From contig NC_053182.1 in NCBI RefSeq assembly GCF_905163445.1, forward strand, positions 6,262,001-6,326,000: DNA of 64,000 nucleotides. The letters are read 5' to 3'. The stretch comes from Pararge aegeria (lineage: Eukaryota > Arthropoda > Insecta > Lepidoptera > Nymphalidae). A program made the position numbers and the translations under genes. This document shows positions 12,212 to 23,814 of this stretch, piece after piece; positions within the stretch are counted from its first letter, which is position 1, and each line of letters opens with the position of its first letter. Under the pieces are notes generated by a model that was given only the letters and a program-made list of their open reading frames with translations, was not told the DNA's origin and made no database searches.

Positions 12212-12318
12212 ATTAAAAACACAATATAACTCCGAAAAGTTATAGGTTCTTGCCCAGGATCGAATTCTGTCCCACCGAAAGGAAGGCCAAAGTCTTAAGC
12301 ATTAGGCTATCACCGCAT
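12212..12318 (-). repeat. SINE-B head, reverse orientation
   Basis: On the minus strand: 'gcggtgatagcctaatgc', then 'ttcggtgggacagaattcga', then 'acttttcggagttatat'. This is the tRNA-like head (A- and B-box-like blocks) and following conserved block of SINE-B. Confidence 0.55.
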
Positions 12319-12319
12319 G

Positions 12320-13210
12320 TCAGAATAAAAACAATGGAAAAATTAGTAGCTTAATCATCATACCATGTGTAAACAAAGGAATTATGTTACGACTCATGTA
12401 ACTGCACCTACTCGTGTAATTTTAAATGAATAAGTAATAGATTTTTGTGAAATGGACTGTTGAAAAAACCTTTTGTTAAAAATGATGGCGTACTTAAGAA
12501 TAAAGTATGTTAACATACCACAAATATTTATTAATTATGGCTCACTAATTACCATTAAAATAGATAGAAAACGAATTATTAAATAAACCGATGAGTTATA
12601 AGCCCAAACACTGAAATCGATTCTAAAAGATTAACTTGCTTCTTTCATATCATTGCTAGATATATTTAGTGGAAACAACAAATATATATACATCTTAATA
12701 CATATAATTCCAAGATAAGTAAACCTAAGCAGTTTGTCAGTTGAAAGTCGAATAGAATAAATAGCGATTTGTCTAACTTCCGAAGAATAATTATTTAGAG
12801 ACGAAACCTTGAACTATTAAGCGATCTTTTGTTAATACATTATATACAATATGTTAGCAGTTTAGCTAGGAGCTTGGCAACACTAGTTTAAATAAAAAGA
12901 CTCGTCCACGTGCTTCCTAAATGTTTCGGGCTCACAGTCTCCAAATAATTCGAGTAAATTACCGTGACTCAGCGAACAACAATCAAATACTCTGGATCGC
13001 GAACCAAAATGTACATTATGTATCGTTTGCAATTCACGTGAAAATACCCTTCTCAGATATCCGTAACGGACACCTTGTTGTCACAACGTTAATTGTTGCG
13101 ATGACTTTTTTTTGACTTTAAATAAGAAAGTTTATCTTTGATATTATATTCTATTTGTATAGACATTTCAGATAAACCAAAAAAGAATTTCAGACAAAAG
13201 GCAACAAATA
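12320..13210. other. AT-rich intergenic; no gene seen
   Basis: No supported gene. A short open frame at 12921-13115 has no recognisable domain. Confidence 0.35.
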
Positions 13211-13214
13211 ACAT

Positions 13215-13445
13215 AATAAAGAATATCTACTTTGCTGAAATTCTTTTGATGTTATTTCGGTCCCATATTTTGACATCTTCAATTTTAGGCCTTTCGTTTT
13301 ATGTTAAAGAATGAAATAATTACTAGCTAAGTAGATCTTATAAGAATAAATAATTTTCCATTTAATTTTAATCGTTGCCTGAATCTATTTTTCACACCGA
13401 CTTTGTCTACTTTCATCTTTATTGGTGCCAATTTTGTTCTATATA
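13215..13445 (+). repeat. Local duplication, copy 1 (pair with 13995-14215)
   Basis: Blocks 'gctgaaattcttttgatgtt', 'tattttgacatc', 'gaatgaaat', 'tttaattttaatcg', 'ctactttcatct' and 'attggtgccaattttgt' recur in the same order about 780 bp downstream. Confidence 0.7.
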
Positions 13446-13994
13446 ATATCTCTATACTAAATAAACATTTCCAATAATTTATAATATTCTTTTACGTACA
13501 GTAAGTACCTAATACATAATTGACTCGTTTGTCAAATAAATACACATAATATAAACAATTATAATTACGGTACAAAAAGATATATTTAGTAATCAGGCGA
13601 CAAAAATAAATTCTGGCGTTGCATTCGCTTTTTCATTCATGCAACTATAAATTGCTAAGCAATGCTGAAAATGTCAGAAAATATACCTACCTATGCTGTT
13701 TGGCTGATCAAAACTTGTCCGTGAATAGACCTTTCTGTCAAAAGTTTCACTTTTCAGCTGAGGTCCTTGTTGATAAAACTAAACTGGAATACGTGAACAC
13801 TTTACGATGTCGTATGAGATATATTTAACGTTATACCCGCCGTGCGTTCACTCTCGAGCGCTGCCGCCTTCTCACTGACAATGACAACAAAAATAGCAGA
13901 TAACTGAGAAAACAAGCGCTGGATGGTTGAAAAATGACTTAAGGTGAGGGCATACGGTATATATTCGGCATTAGTTGTAGATAGCGGTAACACA

Positions 13995-14215
13995 ATAAAG
14001 AATACTTAGCTGAAATTCTTTTGATGTTATTTTGGCCAAATATTTTGACATCCTCAATTTTAAGCTTGAGTGATGGTTGTTAGGTGCATACAACCTTTCT
14101 TTTAATTTAAAGAATGAAATTATCACTAGCTAGCTATTATAAATAATTACTAATTTAATTTTAATCGCATCCTACTATATCCACTTTCATCTATATTGGT
14201 GCCAATTTTGTAAAC
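13995..14215 (+). repeat. Local duplication, copy 2 (pair with 13215-13445)
   Basis: Direct, diverged second copy of the segment above, with small indels. No coding frame is shared. Confidence 0.7.
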
Positions 14216-14252
14216 TAAATTGACTTAGGTAACTAAAAATAGTGCAATCATT

Positions 14253-14930
14253 TTCCACGTGGAACGCTATTAATCTGTCAATAATGTTGTTTTAAAGGAA
14301 CATCATCTTTTTTAGACTAGCCAATTTAGATTTAATTAGAGATTTGTTTACAACAGAATTGATACATTATTTAATTGTAGTAGGTACTTTTGTTCTTGAG
14401 CACACAGAAACATTTAGCTCATTTATTAATAAAGAATAGACGTATACTAAATTGAGGCGGTAATCGGATCAAAGGATTAGCTACATTTCTGCACACACAA
14501 ACTTTTGAGCTAAACTATTAGAGGTAGATTTAAAAAGTCCTAAATTTATTTCATTTCCACGTGAAACGCTTTTAATCTTTCAATAATGTTGTTTTAAACG
14601 AAACAGCAATTCTTTTAGACTAGCAATTTGAATTCAGTTAGAGATTTGTCTACAACAGAATTGATGCCAATAACTAAGAAAGTAAAAATTGTAATACTAT
14701 TGTTCTTCAGCACACAGGAAAATTTAGCTCATTTATTCACAAAGAACTAAACGCAATACTGAATTGAGGCGATAATGTGTCTTACTAATTCATTTATTAA
14801 GAGTGCATAACAGCATACCTACTGCGGATCAAAGAATTAGCCACATTTCTGTTATAAAACAAAATGTTCTCCACACAAATTTGAGCAATAAGATTAGCGG
14901 TAGCATTTAAGAAGTGCTGAATTTATTTCA
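14253..14930 (+). repeat. Tandem duplication of a 302-376 bp unit
   Basis: Unit 1 (14253-14554) and unit 2 (14555-14930) share, in order, a 'ttccacgtg' E-box block, 'caataatgttgttttaaa', 'acaacagaattgat', 'agctcatttatt', 'attgaggcg' and a closing 'aatttatttca'. Unit 2 has an insertion near 14785-14840. Confidence 0.75.
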
Positions 14931-14964
14931 GGGTCGAGTTAGCTAATTTAAATTTATACATATA

Positions 14965-15170
14965 CTAGCGGTCCCTCGCGACTTCATCCGCGTACAAGTC
15001 AACCTTAAAAGATAAACATATGCTGTCACGGACTTTTTTTGGAACTTTTAAAGGGGAACAACTTTGTCGTACATGATTTTATCGAAACTTTAACCGTTTA
15101 TGCAGCGCACGCACGCAAACGCTCTCAAAAAGAAAGAAGTTGTAAAAAAAACCTTTTGGTGTATGTACCT
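14965..15170 (-). mobile_element. Helitron-like element end, minus orientation
   Basis: CTAG at 14965-14968 flanked by A on the plus strand (T on the element strand). Adjacent text on the minus strand reads 'gcggatgaagtcgcgaggg' and matches the element ending at 10034 over about 80 bp. The far end is not resolved. Confidence 0.45.
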
Positions 15171-15299
15171 ACCGTATATCTATTAATATACATGAAGTAT
15201 GTAAACGGTTATTTCAATATGCCAAACAAACACTCCAATTTTATTATATGTATAGATTACGGAAGAGGTGATAAATAGCATTTAGAAATAGCTTAGTGA

Positions 15300-17535
15300 A
15301 CTCGCGGACATAAGCAGTTTATTGAAGATTAGATCGATCAGTTCGAGTTTTCGCACTCTAAATATTATTTTCAGTGCAACAGTAAAGGTCCCCTGACAAG
15401 GTTGTGCTAAATTTTATGCTGCGCTGTTGAATAGTTAAGTGAAATATAAACAAACGGTATAAACAAACTCAGATTCGCATTTATGATATTTGTATTTTAA
15501 ACAATATAAATATATAATTCTTTATTGACAACATAAGACGTGTGTCATATTATTTTCCAACTAAAAGATTAATGAAAATTTTATTTATTGATATAATTCA
15601 GCCGTCATGTTTTAGACATCGTAACATCCACTAACCAAAAATTAATCCCTACATAGTGTGTCGCGGCAGCTTTATACCACTCAAATCCCAACACATATTA
15701 CCTATTTTAAAACTACACTACTTCACAATAGGAGGACAGCGTATACAGTATACTAGTAGTTCTGTAGGTCTATCCTCTTGTGATTTATAAAAAATGTTCT
15801 ACCACTTGCAAAAATGTCCTGAGTAATCAATTTCACTTCGTCCGTTAAACCTATTTGATACGTAGTTGTTAAACAAAATACAAGTACAAAAGTACATCAG
15901 TACAATCCGCATTTTGGCTCGTTCCCTTAAATTTTGTTTGAGAGAACCAAACGTGCTTTAAAAATGCTCACATGCCTGCTGCCTATAATAATATGTAAAT
16001 ACATATTATGTTAAACCAAAACATTTTTCATTTATATTTGTAGTGTTTCATAAGTGAGGTAACCTAACCTTATTTTTTATATTATTGAAAAGATAGCTGG
16101 TTATTATAACGATAGGTGCCGATAGTCTTATACCGCTTCAGGATGTCTTTCGTCTATAGTAATAAAAAAAATATGTAGATACGATTGTACAGGTAATGAT
16201 TTTGCAACCAGTTTTTTGTGGAGCACAAATAAAGCTTTATTTTTATTTTAAAATAAAAAATATATATTCTGTGACATTATCTGAGAAACTAAATCTATTT
16301 GATTTTATCTTTAAAAAAATCTCGCGATTTGATAAAGGTTATTTAGTAAACACGATAAAATAACATTATGATACAATATAAAAAAGTTGTCATACATTCA
16401 AGATTGCGATCTCCTTAGTAGTATTTCTTTAGTTGTTGAGTCTCGATAGTATATTATGTTCTTGGTAGCCGGTAGGGATCGTATTCCTATTATAATTTAA
16501 AAAACGAATATGGTATATAGCCATTATAACCTAATTTATTTAATCGTCACCATCCCTCCATCTACCGTCTCGGAAGTATATCGGTTTACCTTAATCCAAC
16601 TATATTATCAGTCCCAACGTTAATCTTTAGAATAAGGTTGCCCTGATTGCATCGTAGCTTACAGCTTAAACCCTGGTTCGCTCTCGCACTAGCTACAACC
16701 TCCGTTGATGCTATAGCAAAAATATGCTTGATATCTGGCCAAGCAGGACTCATATTCATGCACCGAGGGTTCAGTACACCACGAAATTTGCAAGTTATGG
16801 TTGGTTAGTTTATGCCTCGTCATATTATTCTTACATATAAACTAAAATAAATTAATAAAGAAATCCTATATAATGTAGATCAAAACCAAACTTTTTTTTT
16901 AACAAAATACAGGGTTAGTGCTGTTTTAAAAAAAACAATGCTATTAAGAGACTTGGTTTAGGTTTATTTTTTCACATAATCTTTAACGACTGATATTCAT
17001 TTTTTTTTTTTACAATAAATTTTATATGAAACCTGTTATGCATAATGATAGTTTTTATTGTAAAAAATAATGACTACTATTTTTAAACAATTACAAATCC
17101 GTATTCTAAACATGTTGATAGCTTTAGTTGTAAAAGTTGGCAGTGACGGACGGATTGACTGACCAAGCACCTGCGGCTTCCATTTCTTCCGTTTCGGTAC
17201 GGAACCCTAAAAATAGGAGACTGAATATTTATTCATATGTCGTGTTTTATAGAGCGTGACAAGCTATTGGCCTCATGTTCGCTAACAACTGCTGATAACA
17301 AAATCACAAATAAAATTAATTATGTATTTCGAACATTTCGTACCACAATATTCATTAAACGTTACGGAATTAAAATGAATTGAATCGGACATATTTTTCA
17401 TTTGGAGTATATGATATAAGTCCTAAGCAAAAAGTCAAAAATAATAGGATAGTCATAATAAAATATATGCGTACTACGTACGTAAAATATTACATCCAAA
17501 TTTTATCTGCAGCCGAAGGATTTGTTCTTAAATAT
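15300..17535. other. AT-rich intergenic; no gene recognised
   Basis: Near 17150-17215 is a fragment with 'gactgaccaagcacctgc' and 'ggtacggaaccctaaaa', a block often seen in lepidopteran repeats. Otherwise nothing is supported. Confidence 0.35.
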
Positions 17536-17540
17536 GCCAA

Positions 17541-17712
17541 GTGACGATGGTAGACTTCACACACCTTTGAGAACGTTTTGGAGAACTCTCAGGCCTGCAG
17601 GTGACCTCACATTGTTCTCCTTCACTGTTAAAGCGAGTGATATTTTAAGTGCCTTATATTAAAAACGCACATAACTCCGAAAAGTTAGAGGTGCGCTGCC
17701 GGCACTCGGTCA
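17541..17712 (-). repeat. SINE-B fragment
   Basis: 'gacttcacacacctttgaga', 'gttctccttcactgttaaag' and 'cgcacataactccgaaaag' follow SINE-B order in reverse. Confidence 0.6.
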
Positions 17713-18049
17713 AAGGTTTGCTGCACTTATTATTTATTCATGTACAAGATTTTGTTCCAAAATAATTATTGTCTATACCCTTGTATGGCGAGGCATCGAC
17801 CCAGATAACCTAAAGTTGTGAGGTCAGGTTTTGTAATAAATTTTCCTTTCTTGGGCATATCATGTAGTTTTATTTATAAATAAATTAGCAAAAACAGATG
17901 TTCCAGAAAGGTTAAGTAATCGTAATTTATTTGTTTTGATATTTACGCTTTTTATTATCATATTTACCTCTTAGCCAATATCTGACACGGATTCTGCGCT
18001 TGAAAACTTTATATAAAGTAGGTGCACAGTTTTGGAAACTTTACCATTA

Positions 18050-18425
18050 AGTTAAGAAGCGGTGATAGCCCAGTGTTTAAGATTGCGGCTTTACTTTCGG
18101 GGGCCCGAGTTCAATCCCAGAACGCACCTCTAACTTTTCCAAGTTATGTGTGTTTTAAATATTTAAAAAATAAAGTCAAAAAAAAAGTCAAAAGTCAAAA
18201 ATATCTTTATTCAAGTAGGCCCACAGGTGGCACTTTTGATGCGTACATAAGAATTACACGGTAGTGAGATGATGGCGATAACCACATTCGTAAACTTAAA
18301 ACTAAATAACATCGTAAAGCTGCATCCTAATGTTCTCCATAATGTTCTCGAAGGCATGTGAAGTCCATCAATGCGCACTTTGCCAGCGTGGTCCACCACG
18401 GCCTTAACCCTTCTCTTTGTGGGAC
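18050..18425 (+). repeat. SINE-B interrupted by another repeat
   Basis: Head at 18057-18165 ('agcggtgatagcccagtg' A-box-like, 'cgagttcaatccc' B-box-like, then 'aagttatgtgtgtttta'). A foreign block at about 18175-18300 ('atctttattcaagtaggccc', 'ggtggcacttttgatgcg') resembles a reverse LINE 3' end. The SINE tail resumes at 18315-18425. Confidence 0.55.
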
Positions 18426-18760
18426 TTTATTTATTATTGGGGTGTAAGGGGGAGGCTAGTACCAGTCAGCCTCCCAAAATGCCAACCTCACCTGCACGTG
18501 GTGCACCCTGCCGTCTAACCGACGAGGCTCTGGCGACCGACAAGTGGCGGTATAACGACTTCAAATTGGCTAGACTGAATAAATGGCACAGACCGGTGTC
18601 GGGCAGCAGCGACGCCGGTGCGATCAGTCTAGCCCTGCGATGACCAACCCGCCTGCCCAGCGTGGTCATTACCGGGCAAATCTTTGTATGAATGGAGAAA
18701 AGAAAGACCTATGTCCAGCAGTGGACGTCAATTGTTTGAGATGATGATGATGATGATGAT
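18426..18760 (+). repeat. RTE-tail-like GC-rich repeat with GAT tail
   Basis: A GC-rich block (18445-18680) followed by 'acctatgtccagcagtggac' and a GAT tail at about 18740-18760. The last block is the complement of the 3' end of the RTE element at 34545-35552. The frames over it show no domain. Confidence 0.5.
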
Positions 18761-18854
18761 TTATTATTAGGTATGGATAGAAAACTTTGCAGAACGTTCA
18801 GATTAATTTAAATAAATAATACGTTATCTCTCTTTTTTTTTTTTCTATATTCGC

Positions 18855-19162
18855 AAGTTAGCTCTTAACTGCAATCTCACCTGGTGATAAGTGATGTTGC
18901 AGTCTAAGATGGTAGCGGGCTAACCGGCTAGGGAGTATAGTAGTCATACCACTAACAGTTTTTACGCGACATCGCACCGCAGTAAATCGCTTAGTGGCAC
19001 GTCTTTGTCGGTAGGGTGGTAACTAGCCACGGCCAAAGCCTCTTACCCGACCAAGCCAGAAAAAAATCGGAAATTATAAATTCTCCAATTGCCCCTGCCG
19101 GAATCGAACCGGGGACCTATTTAAATTCACAGCGCTCACCACTGCACCAGTGAGGTCGTCAT
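18855..19162 (-). repeat. SINE-C, near full length
   Basis: On the minus strand it starts 'gacgacctcactggtgcagt' (A-box-like) with a B-box-like 'cggttcgattccgg' about 50 bp on. Later come 'tggccgtggctagt', 'gacaaagacgtgcc' and 'gtagcccgctaccatctta'-like text. The tRNA-derived head makes it a SINE rather than a tRNA gene. Confidence 0.7.
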
Positions 19163-19374
19163 TCTCGGACCTACATGCTAGTAGATTTACTGACATCTTA
19201 TGGAACCAATGCATTTCTACTCATGACCTGAGGGAGACAAATTGAATTATCTTATTCTTAAGCAGTTTCATTTATTATTTGTTTTGGTATTCATTAATTA
19301 AACTGCCTATCGATATATATATTTATAAAAACACATTAAACAAATAACAAGATAGTAAATACATCATCATATCA

Positions 19375-19517
19375 ACCTGTTACCGGCCCACCACAGGGCA
19401 CGAGTCTCCTCCCACAATGAGAAAGGGTTAAGGCCGTAGGCCACCACGCTGGCCCAGTGCGCATTGTTGTACTTCATATCCCTTTGAGAACATTATGGAG
19501 AACGCTTAGCCATGCAG
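19375..19517 (-). repeat. SINE-B tail
   Basis: 'accggcccaccacagggcac', 'gagtctcctcccacaatgag', 'ggccgtaggccaccacgctgg' and 'gagaacattatggagaac': a well-preserved tail in reverse. Confidence 0.65.
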
Positions 19518-19519
19518 GT

Positions 19520-20030
19520 AAATACATATTCAGCATTAATAATATCTTAGTCAACCAAATTTATAAATTTATTCCTACTCGTTAAGTTAATTACCTTATT
19601 TGATGGCAGTCGTAATCTTGAGTTGAAAGTTGTCATACTATGCAATAAATATAACGACAATCATTACATTGTTACATTAAGTGCTATATATATTAATAAC
19701 CTATATAATAAAATCAGTACCTAAGTGTTAATAATAGTTAGGACTGATAGTACTCAAAACGCGTTGGCACGCTTACCTGACCGTGTATGGTGATTAGATT
19801 GGTCTTATAAGCGTAAGGCCAGCTGGTCCGGTCATTGTAGGTAAGGGTGTCAAGGTGTTCTTTATAGGATAATCGTTTACTTGTAGCTTGTATGCGTGCT
19901 TGCTTGAGTATAAGGAAAACCCTATAAACGTTTAGTAAACTGCATAATAATATAAGTTAGAACAGGTTTCGTACTAAAATGGTATAAATGAAACCCTTAC
20001 TACTTAGCTTGTTCACTCAGTTTTTTGACT
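19520..20030. other. Intergenic; no gene seen
   Basis: AT-rich, with no coding or repeat support noted. Confidence 0.35.
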
Positions 20031-20032
20031 TT

Positions 20033-20240
20033 TTGACTGCCAATGGGCGCAGTAGCAGCCCTGCTTTCTGAGTCCAAGGCCGTGGGTTCAATTCCCACAC
20101 CTGGAAAATGTTTGTGTGATGACACAAATCATCAGTCATCATTCACCAGTCATCTTATTACCTTTGACACAAGTTACGCTTACTTTGGGGCTAGAGGGCG
20201 ATGTGTGTATTATCGTAGTATATTTATTCATTTAGTATAT
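20033..20240 (+). repeat. SINE-A copy
   Basis: Head 'gggcgcagtagcagccctgc' (A-box-like) and 'gtgggttcaattccca' (B-box-like), then 'ctggaaaatgtttgtgtgat', 'cacaagttacgcttac' and 'ggcgatgtgtgtattatc'. There is an internal deletion relative to the 29640 copy. Confidence 0.7.
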
Positions 20241-20994
20241 CATCTGACTATCATCATTTTCAACCCATTACCGACTTACCCCTAGGCTACCACCGCTTGA
20301 TCCTTACCCTCAGTCTCGGAACAGAGGACCTCTCAAAAAGGAAATAAGGCATATACCCACCACTCTACTCTAATACGGATTGGTGGGCTTTAAGGATTAT
20401 TAACACACCTTAGTTTCAAAAGCTGGGACTGACGGCTAAATGTTCCGGGCCGGAAATGAGAGTTTCAGTGTAAAAGAACCAATAGCTAACAATTTTTTGC
20501 GGTCCTAGCTTATTCTTATTTCAGTAATATTATCAATTTGGAATTTTGAATCTTATCTTACTTCATTGCTAAAGTGGCGGATATTGGAGAGTTTAAAGAG
20601 AGATTTTAAGTAGGGTTTCTAGGTCAAGTGGCTCATAATACAAGAGGACTCAATTTGCTGAATGTAAAATATCATTTACCGCATAGTTTTAAACGTGAGC
20701 AAAAATGCCGTTCTCGCTCTTATCTCCGAAGAGTAAAATGCGAACAAAAAGGAAATAGAGCAGCGTTGAATAGCATAGTTTAATCAGCAATCGTGTTTTA
20801 TTAACTAACTTAATTATGCATTCTTCTTTTGTTTTTAGGTCGATTAATTTAATTATAACCAACTATTTATAAAGCGACTTTTTGACTATCTCCCTAGCGC
20901 TGTCATCTTACGAGTAGCGATCCGAATTTTCGAGTCCAGGTCCGATTTCCGAATTTTCACTGGGTCCCTGGTAGGCGGATTCGGCCGTAGCGAC

Positions 20995-21087
20995 AAAGAC
21001 GTGCTGCCATGAGATTTAATTACTCCGGTGCACTGCCGAAATAACTGCTATACCCCTAAAAGGCTAGCCTGCTATCATCTTCGGGTA
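20995..21087 (+). repeat. SINE-C 3' fragment
   Basis: 'gacaaagacgtgctgcca', 'actgctatacccctaaaagg' and 'cctgctatcatctt' match the 3' part of SINE-C in forward orientation. Confidence 0.5.
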
Positions 21088-21267
21088 CCTTGTAGTGGAA
21101 TATAAAAAGCCTTTTTTAAACTATAAATAAAGGGAAATACACGCCTAGCTGGATGTGCAGTACGCAACACTAGATGCATGGCATAAAACTGCTTCTGCCA
21201 GGCGCTGAACACAGTACACACTACAGTTTCATACAACACTTGTTGCTGTACCCTTGTGCCTGCCACA

Positions 21268-21320
21268 AGAAATGCACAACAAACACGTGTGCAGCACACA
21301 CGTGTTTGTTGTGCATTTCT
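21268..21320. repeat. Perfect inverted repeat, 24-nt arms
   Basis: Arms 21268-21291 and 21297-21320 are exact reverse complements around a 5-nt spacer. The arms carry a CACGTG core. Confidence 0.9.
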
Positions 21321-21404
21321 CTAATGTATCGCCTCAAGGTGCCCCAAGCCTTGGTGAACGAATCCGATTTTTTAGTCAACTGGATCGCCTATAAATATAG
21401 GTAG

Positions 21405-21660
21405 CAACAATTCGCAGGGCAAGTAAAGAACACGTCCTACAAAATGTCGCCCTGTGACCATCAACCTGACACGTTGATGAACCTGATGGGTGCCTGTAAT
21501 TACACTCCGGTGTAATTACAGGCACTAGGCAGGCATTAGGCTTAATATTAGGTCTGTATCTGTCTGCAGTGTGGGACCGCCCCGCACTTTGCAGACTGGA
21601 ATACAGCAATGCTGCTAGAAAAAATACTATCTAAAAAGTACTTCCCCGGATGAGTTCTAC
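21405..21660 (+). repeat. Repeat D copy with fold-back
   Basis: The 'gccctgtg' and 'gcctgtaattacac' blocks match repeat D (5291, 34394, 48700); 'cttccccggatgag' near 21640 matches 'cttccccagacgag' at 48920. At 21490-21505 / 21510-21525 there is an exact 16-nt inverted repeat with a 4-nt loop, centred on the element's own text. Confidence 0.55.
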
Positions 21661-21664
21661 TGCT

Positions 21665-22485
21665 ACCAACAAATAGTTTTCAAATTTCATTTATTTTTAT
21701 TTTGGAGCAGTCAATATAAATGCGTCAAGTTTAAATATCCGAAGAAATATTCATCGTCGCTGCGAACGAGTCATTTGTTTCGTCGCAAACGACTTTATAC
21801 AGTAGGGTTGTCTGTCGGCTTATGGAGTTTTCAATGGTTCCAATGGTAATCTCCACAAATCTTACTTGCAATAAACGTTGTCTGGGTGGTGACTTGAACT
21901 TCATCGTTCGTTTTAATATAGAAAACATTCAGCAACAATTAAGCTTATCTTGATCTGTTTGGTGTTGATAATAAATAAGTAACGATAGTTATTTTTTTTA
22001 ACTAGTATTTAATCTGTAGTAAAAATTTCAATACAATTCTAGGACATTGTAACCAAGGAAAATATGTTAACAGTCCTTTTAATTAAAATATGAAGCATCA
22101 TATATGTTAACGATGAACGATTTGGGAAAGTATATCCATGGTCGAAATTATGTTTTTTTTTAAAGGTTCCTAGGACCACTTTTTATCGTTAAGGGTTGGT
22201 ATTTCCATAATATGATGCTCTTTTTATGCGGCGTAGTATGTCTTCTCATGCAGGTCACGAGTATAGGGATGATATGGGACGAGGTCAACAGTGCAGCTCG
22301 AAACCATTCATCGTTATGCAACACTAGCAGATGTTCATTGCCCCACAATGAGTAGTAGGACAATGGCTTCAAACAATTACCAAATATATATTTTTTTTTA
22401 TTCCAGGTTAACCTGTTAGAGAGTATGAAAGTTATACGTACGAGAGAGAATTAAAGTTACGAGTATATAATTGAATTACTACACG
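21665..22485. other. Intergenic; no gene seen
   Basis: AT-rich. Short frames here show no domain. Confidence 0.3.
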
Positions 22486-22489
22486 GACC

Positions 22490-23335
22490 GTGAAACTCCT
22501 GTATTTTCAAATTTAATTTTCTTGACCTTTCCAAGGCTTTTGACCTTATATACTACGAAAAGCTTTGGGAAAAGTCATGTCTTAAAGTTTTGGTATAGCT
22601 CACAAACAAATCGAGACAAATGGGCTGACATGTACTCAGCGGCTTATTACCTTGAATGTGGGGTTAAACAGGGTGGCCTGACATCTCCTGCTCTAATTTA
22701 TATACTAACCGGTTGCTCTATAGACGGGACTTAATAATTTAAGCTATGTAAACGATATGGTTTCGCTGAGTCCATCAATTAGTGCACTTAGGAAGCTTCT
22801 CCGGATATTTTAGCACTATGTAGCGTCTAATGGACTATTAAAAAGAGTGAGATTTTAGTCTTCCTGGTAAAGGTAATTCCAGACCAGGAATCTGGGCCAC
22901 TTGGTAACAGAGGACTTGAACGTTAATAAATAAAGAAGAAGAAGATATAGAGAAAGAGCGTAGGGCATTGGCGCTCAGATGTAATATGATAGCCCGCAAG
23001 TTTGTACCCTGTACAATGGAAGTAAAGCAAACACTTTTGAGAGCATATTGCCAAACATTTTATAAGTGCAGCTTGAGGGTGTCATATACGCAGAGGGCCT
23101 ATAACGACATACATATACAGTATAATAATGGCTTCAGAGTATTGATGGTACTGCCGCGCTGCTGCAGTCTTCTTCTGTTTGCGGAGAATGACTTTGATGA
23201 ATTTTACGCAATTATGAGGAAAAGGTATGCAGTAATGATGAGCAGGATATGCGGAAGCTCCTACATAATTTTGAATATTTTAAGCAAAAAATGGGAAAAT
23301 ACCTTTATGGAGCTTTAGGTAGGAACGCACTCATA
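22490..23335 (+). pseudogene. Decayed non-LTR retrotransposon (RT to C-terminus)
   Basis: Broken frames keep the order of a LINE reverse transcriptase. LDLSKAFDLI (about 22524) is the motif-A-like block. GVKQGGLTSPA (about 22660) is the motif-B-like block. YVNDMVSLSPSIS (about 22745) corresponds to the YADDMV catalytic block with the first Asp replaced by Asn. The fragment LGHLVTEDLN lies near 22892. A C-terminal frame at 22944-23318 begins DIEKERRALALRCNMIARK. Several stops and frameshifts separate the pieces, so it is inactive. It is a LINE of an undetermined clade, different from the RTE copy at 34545. Confidence 0.7.
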
Positions 23336-23394
23336 CACTAAAAAAACACCCGGTTAAGTTTGTTGCGGGCTTTTTCTTAGGCCAGGAAGCGTTT

Positions 23395-23478
23395 GGAATC
23401 CTCGTAGCTTTAGTTTTAAGTCATAGCGTCAAAATCCCGCCAGGAATTGAACCCGGGACCTCGTTGTCAACTATAATT
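23395..23478 (-). repeat. SINE-C head fragment
   Basis: 'cgccaggaattgaacccggg' followed by 'acctcg' is the reverse of the B-box region of SINE-C. The rest is decayed. Confidence 0.4.
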
Positions 23479-23699
23479 TAACGTTTCATATAAGTGCGTT
23501 TTGCTGTAATTTGGCTGATTGAGGTATTCATACTGTAGATGGTGCATAACAGGAAAAAAAATGTGTTTGTGACAACCCTATTCTCTCCACAAGCGCGTCA
23601 GTAATATTGTTACGTGCGGCTTGTTGAACTACTTCGATCCTTGTGATCCTTACGCGTAATTTGCTCGCCAGCTTTAAGCATTATATTTATTTTTTCAAT

Positions 23700-23812
23700 A
23701 GAAAGAGTCCCGTCAGTAACCCGCCTATCCAGCGTGGTGATTATACACACCCTCCCGGTTTGAGAGGCCTTTAGTCAAGCAGTGGACTGTTATTATTATA
23801 AGCTATTGGTGG
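23700..23812 (+). repeat. Repeat H fragment
   Basis: 'ccgcctatccagcgtggtga', then 'gaggcctttagtcaagcagt', 'ggactgttat' and 'taagctattg'. It shares the 'gaggcctttagt..gcagtgg..ctg' tail with 30040-30240 and 32452-32560. Confidence 0.45.
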
Positions 23813-23814
23813 TT

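Noticed and set aside
18371..18643. GC-rich 90-codon frame as a gene
   Set aside because: It overlaps repeat material ending in an RTE-like tail and GAT repeat, and shows no domain.
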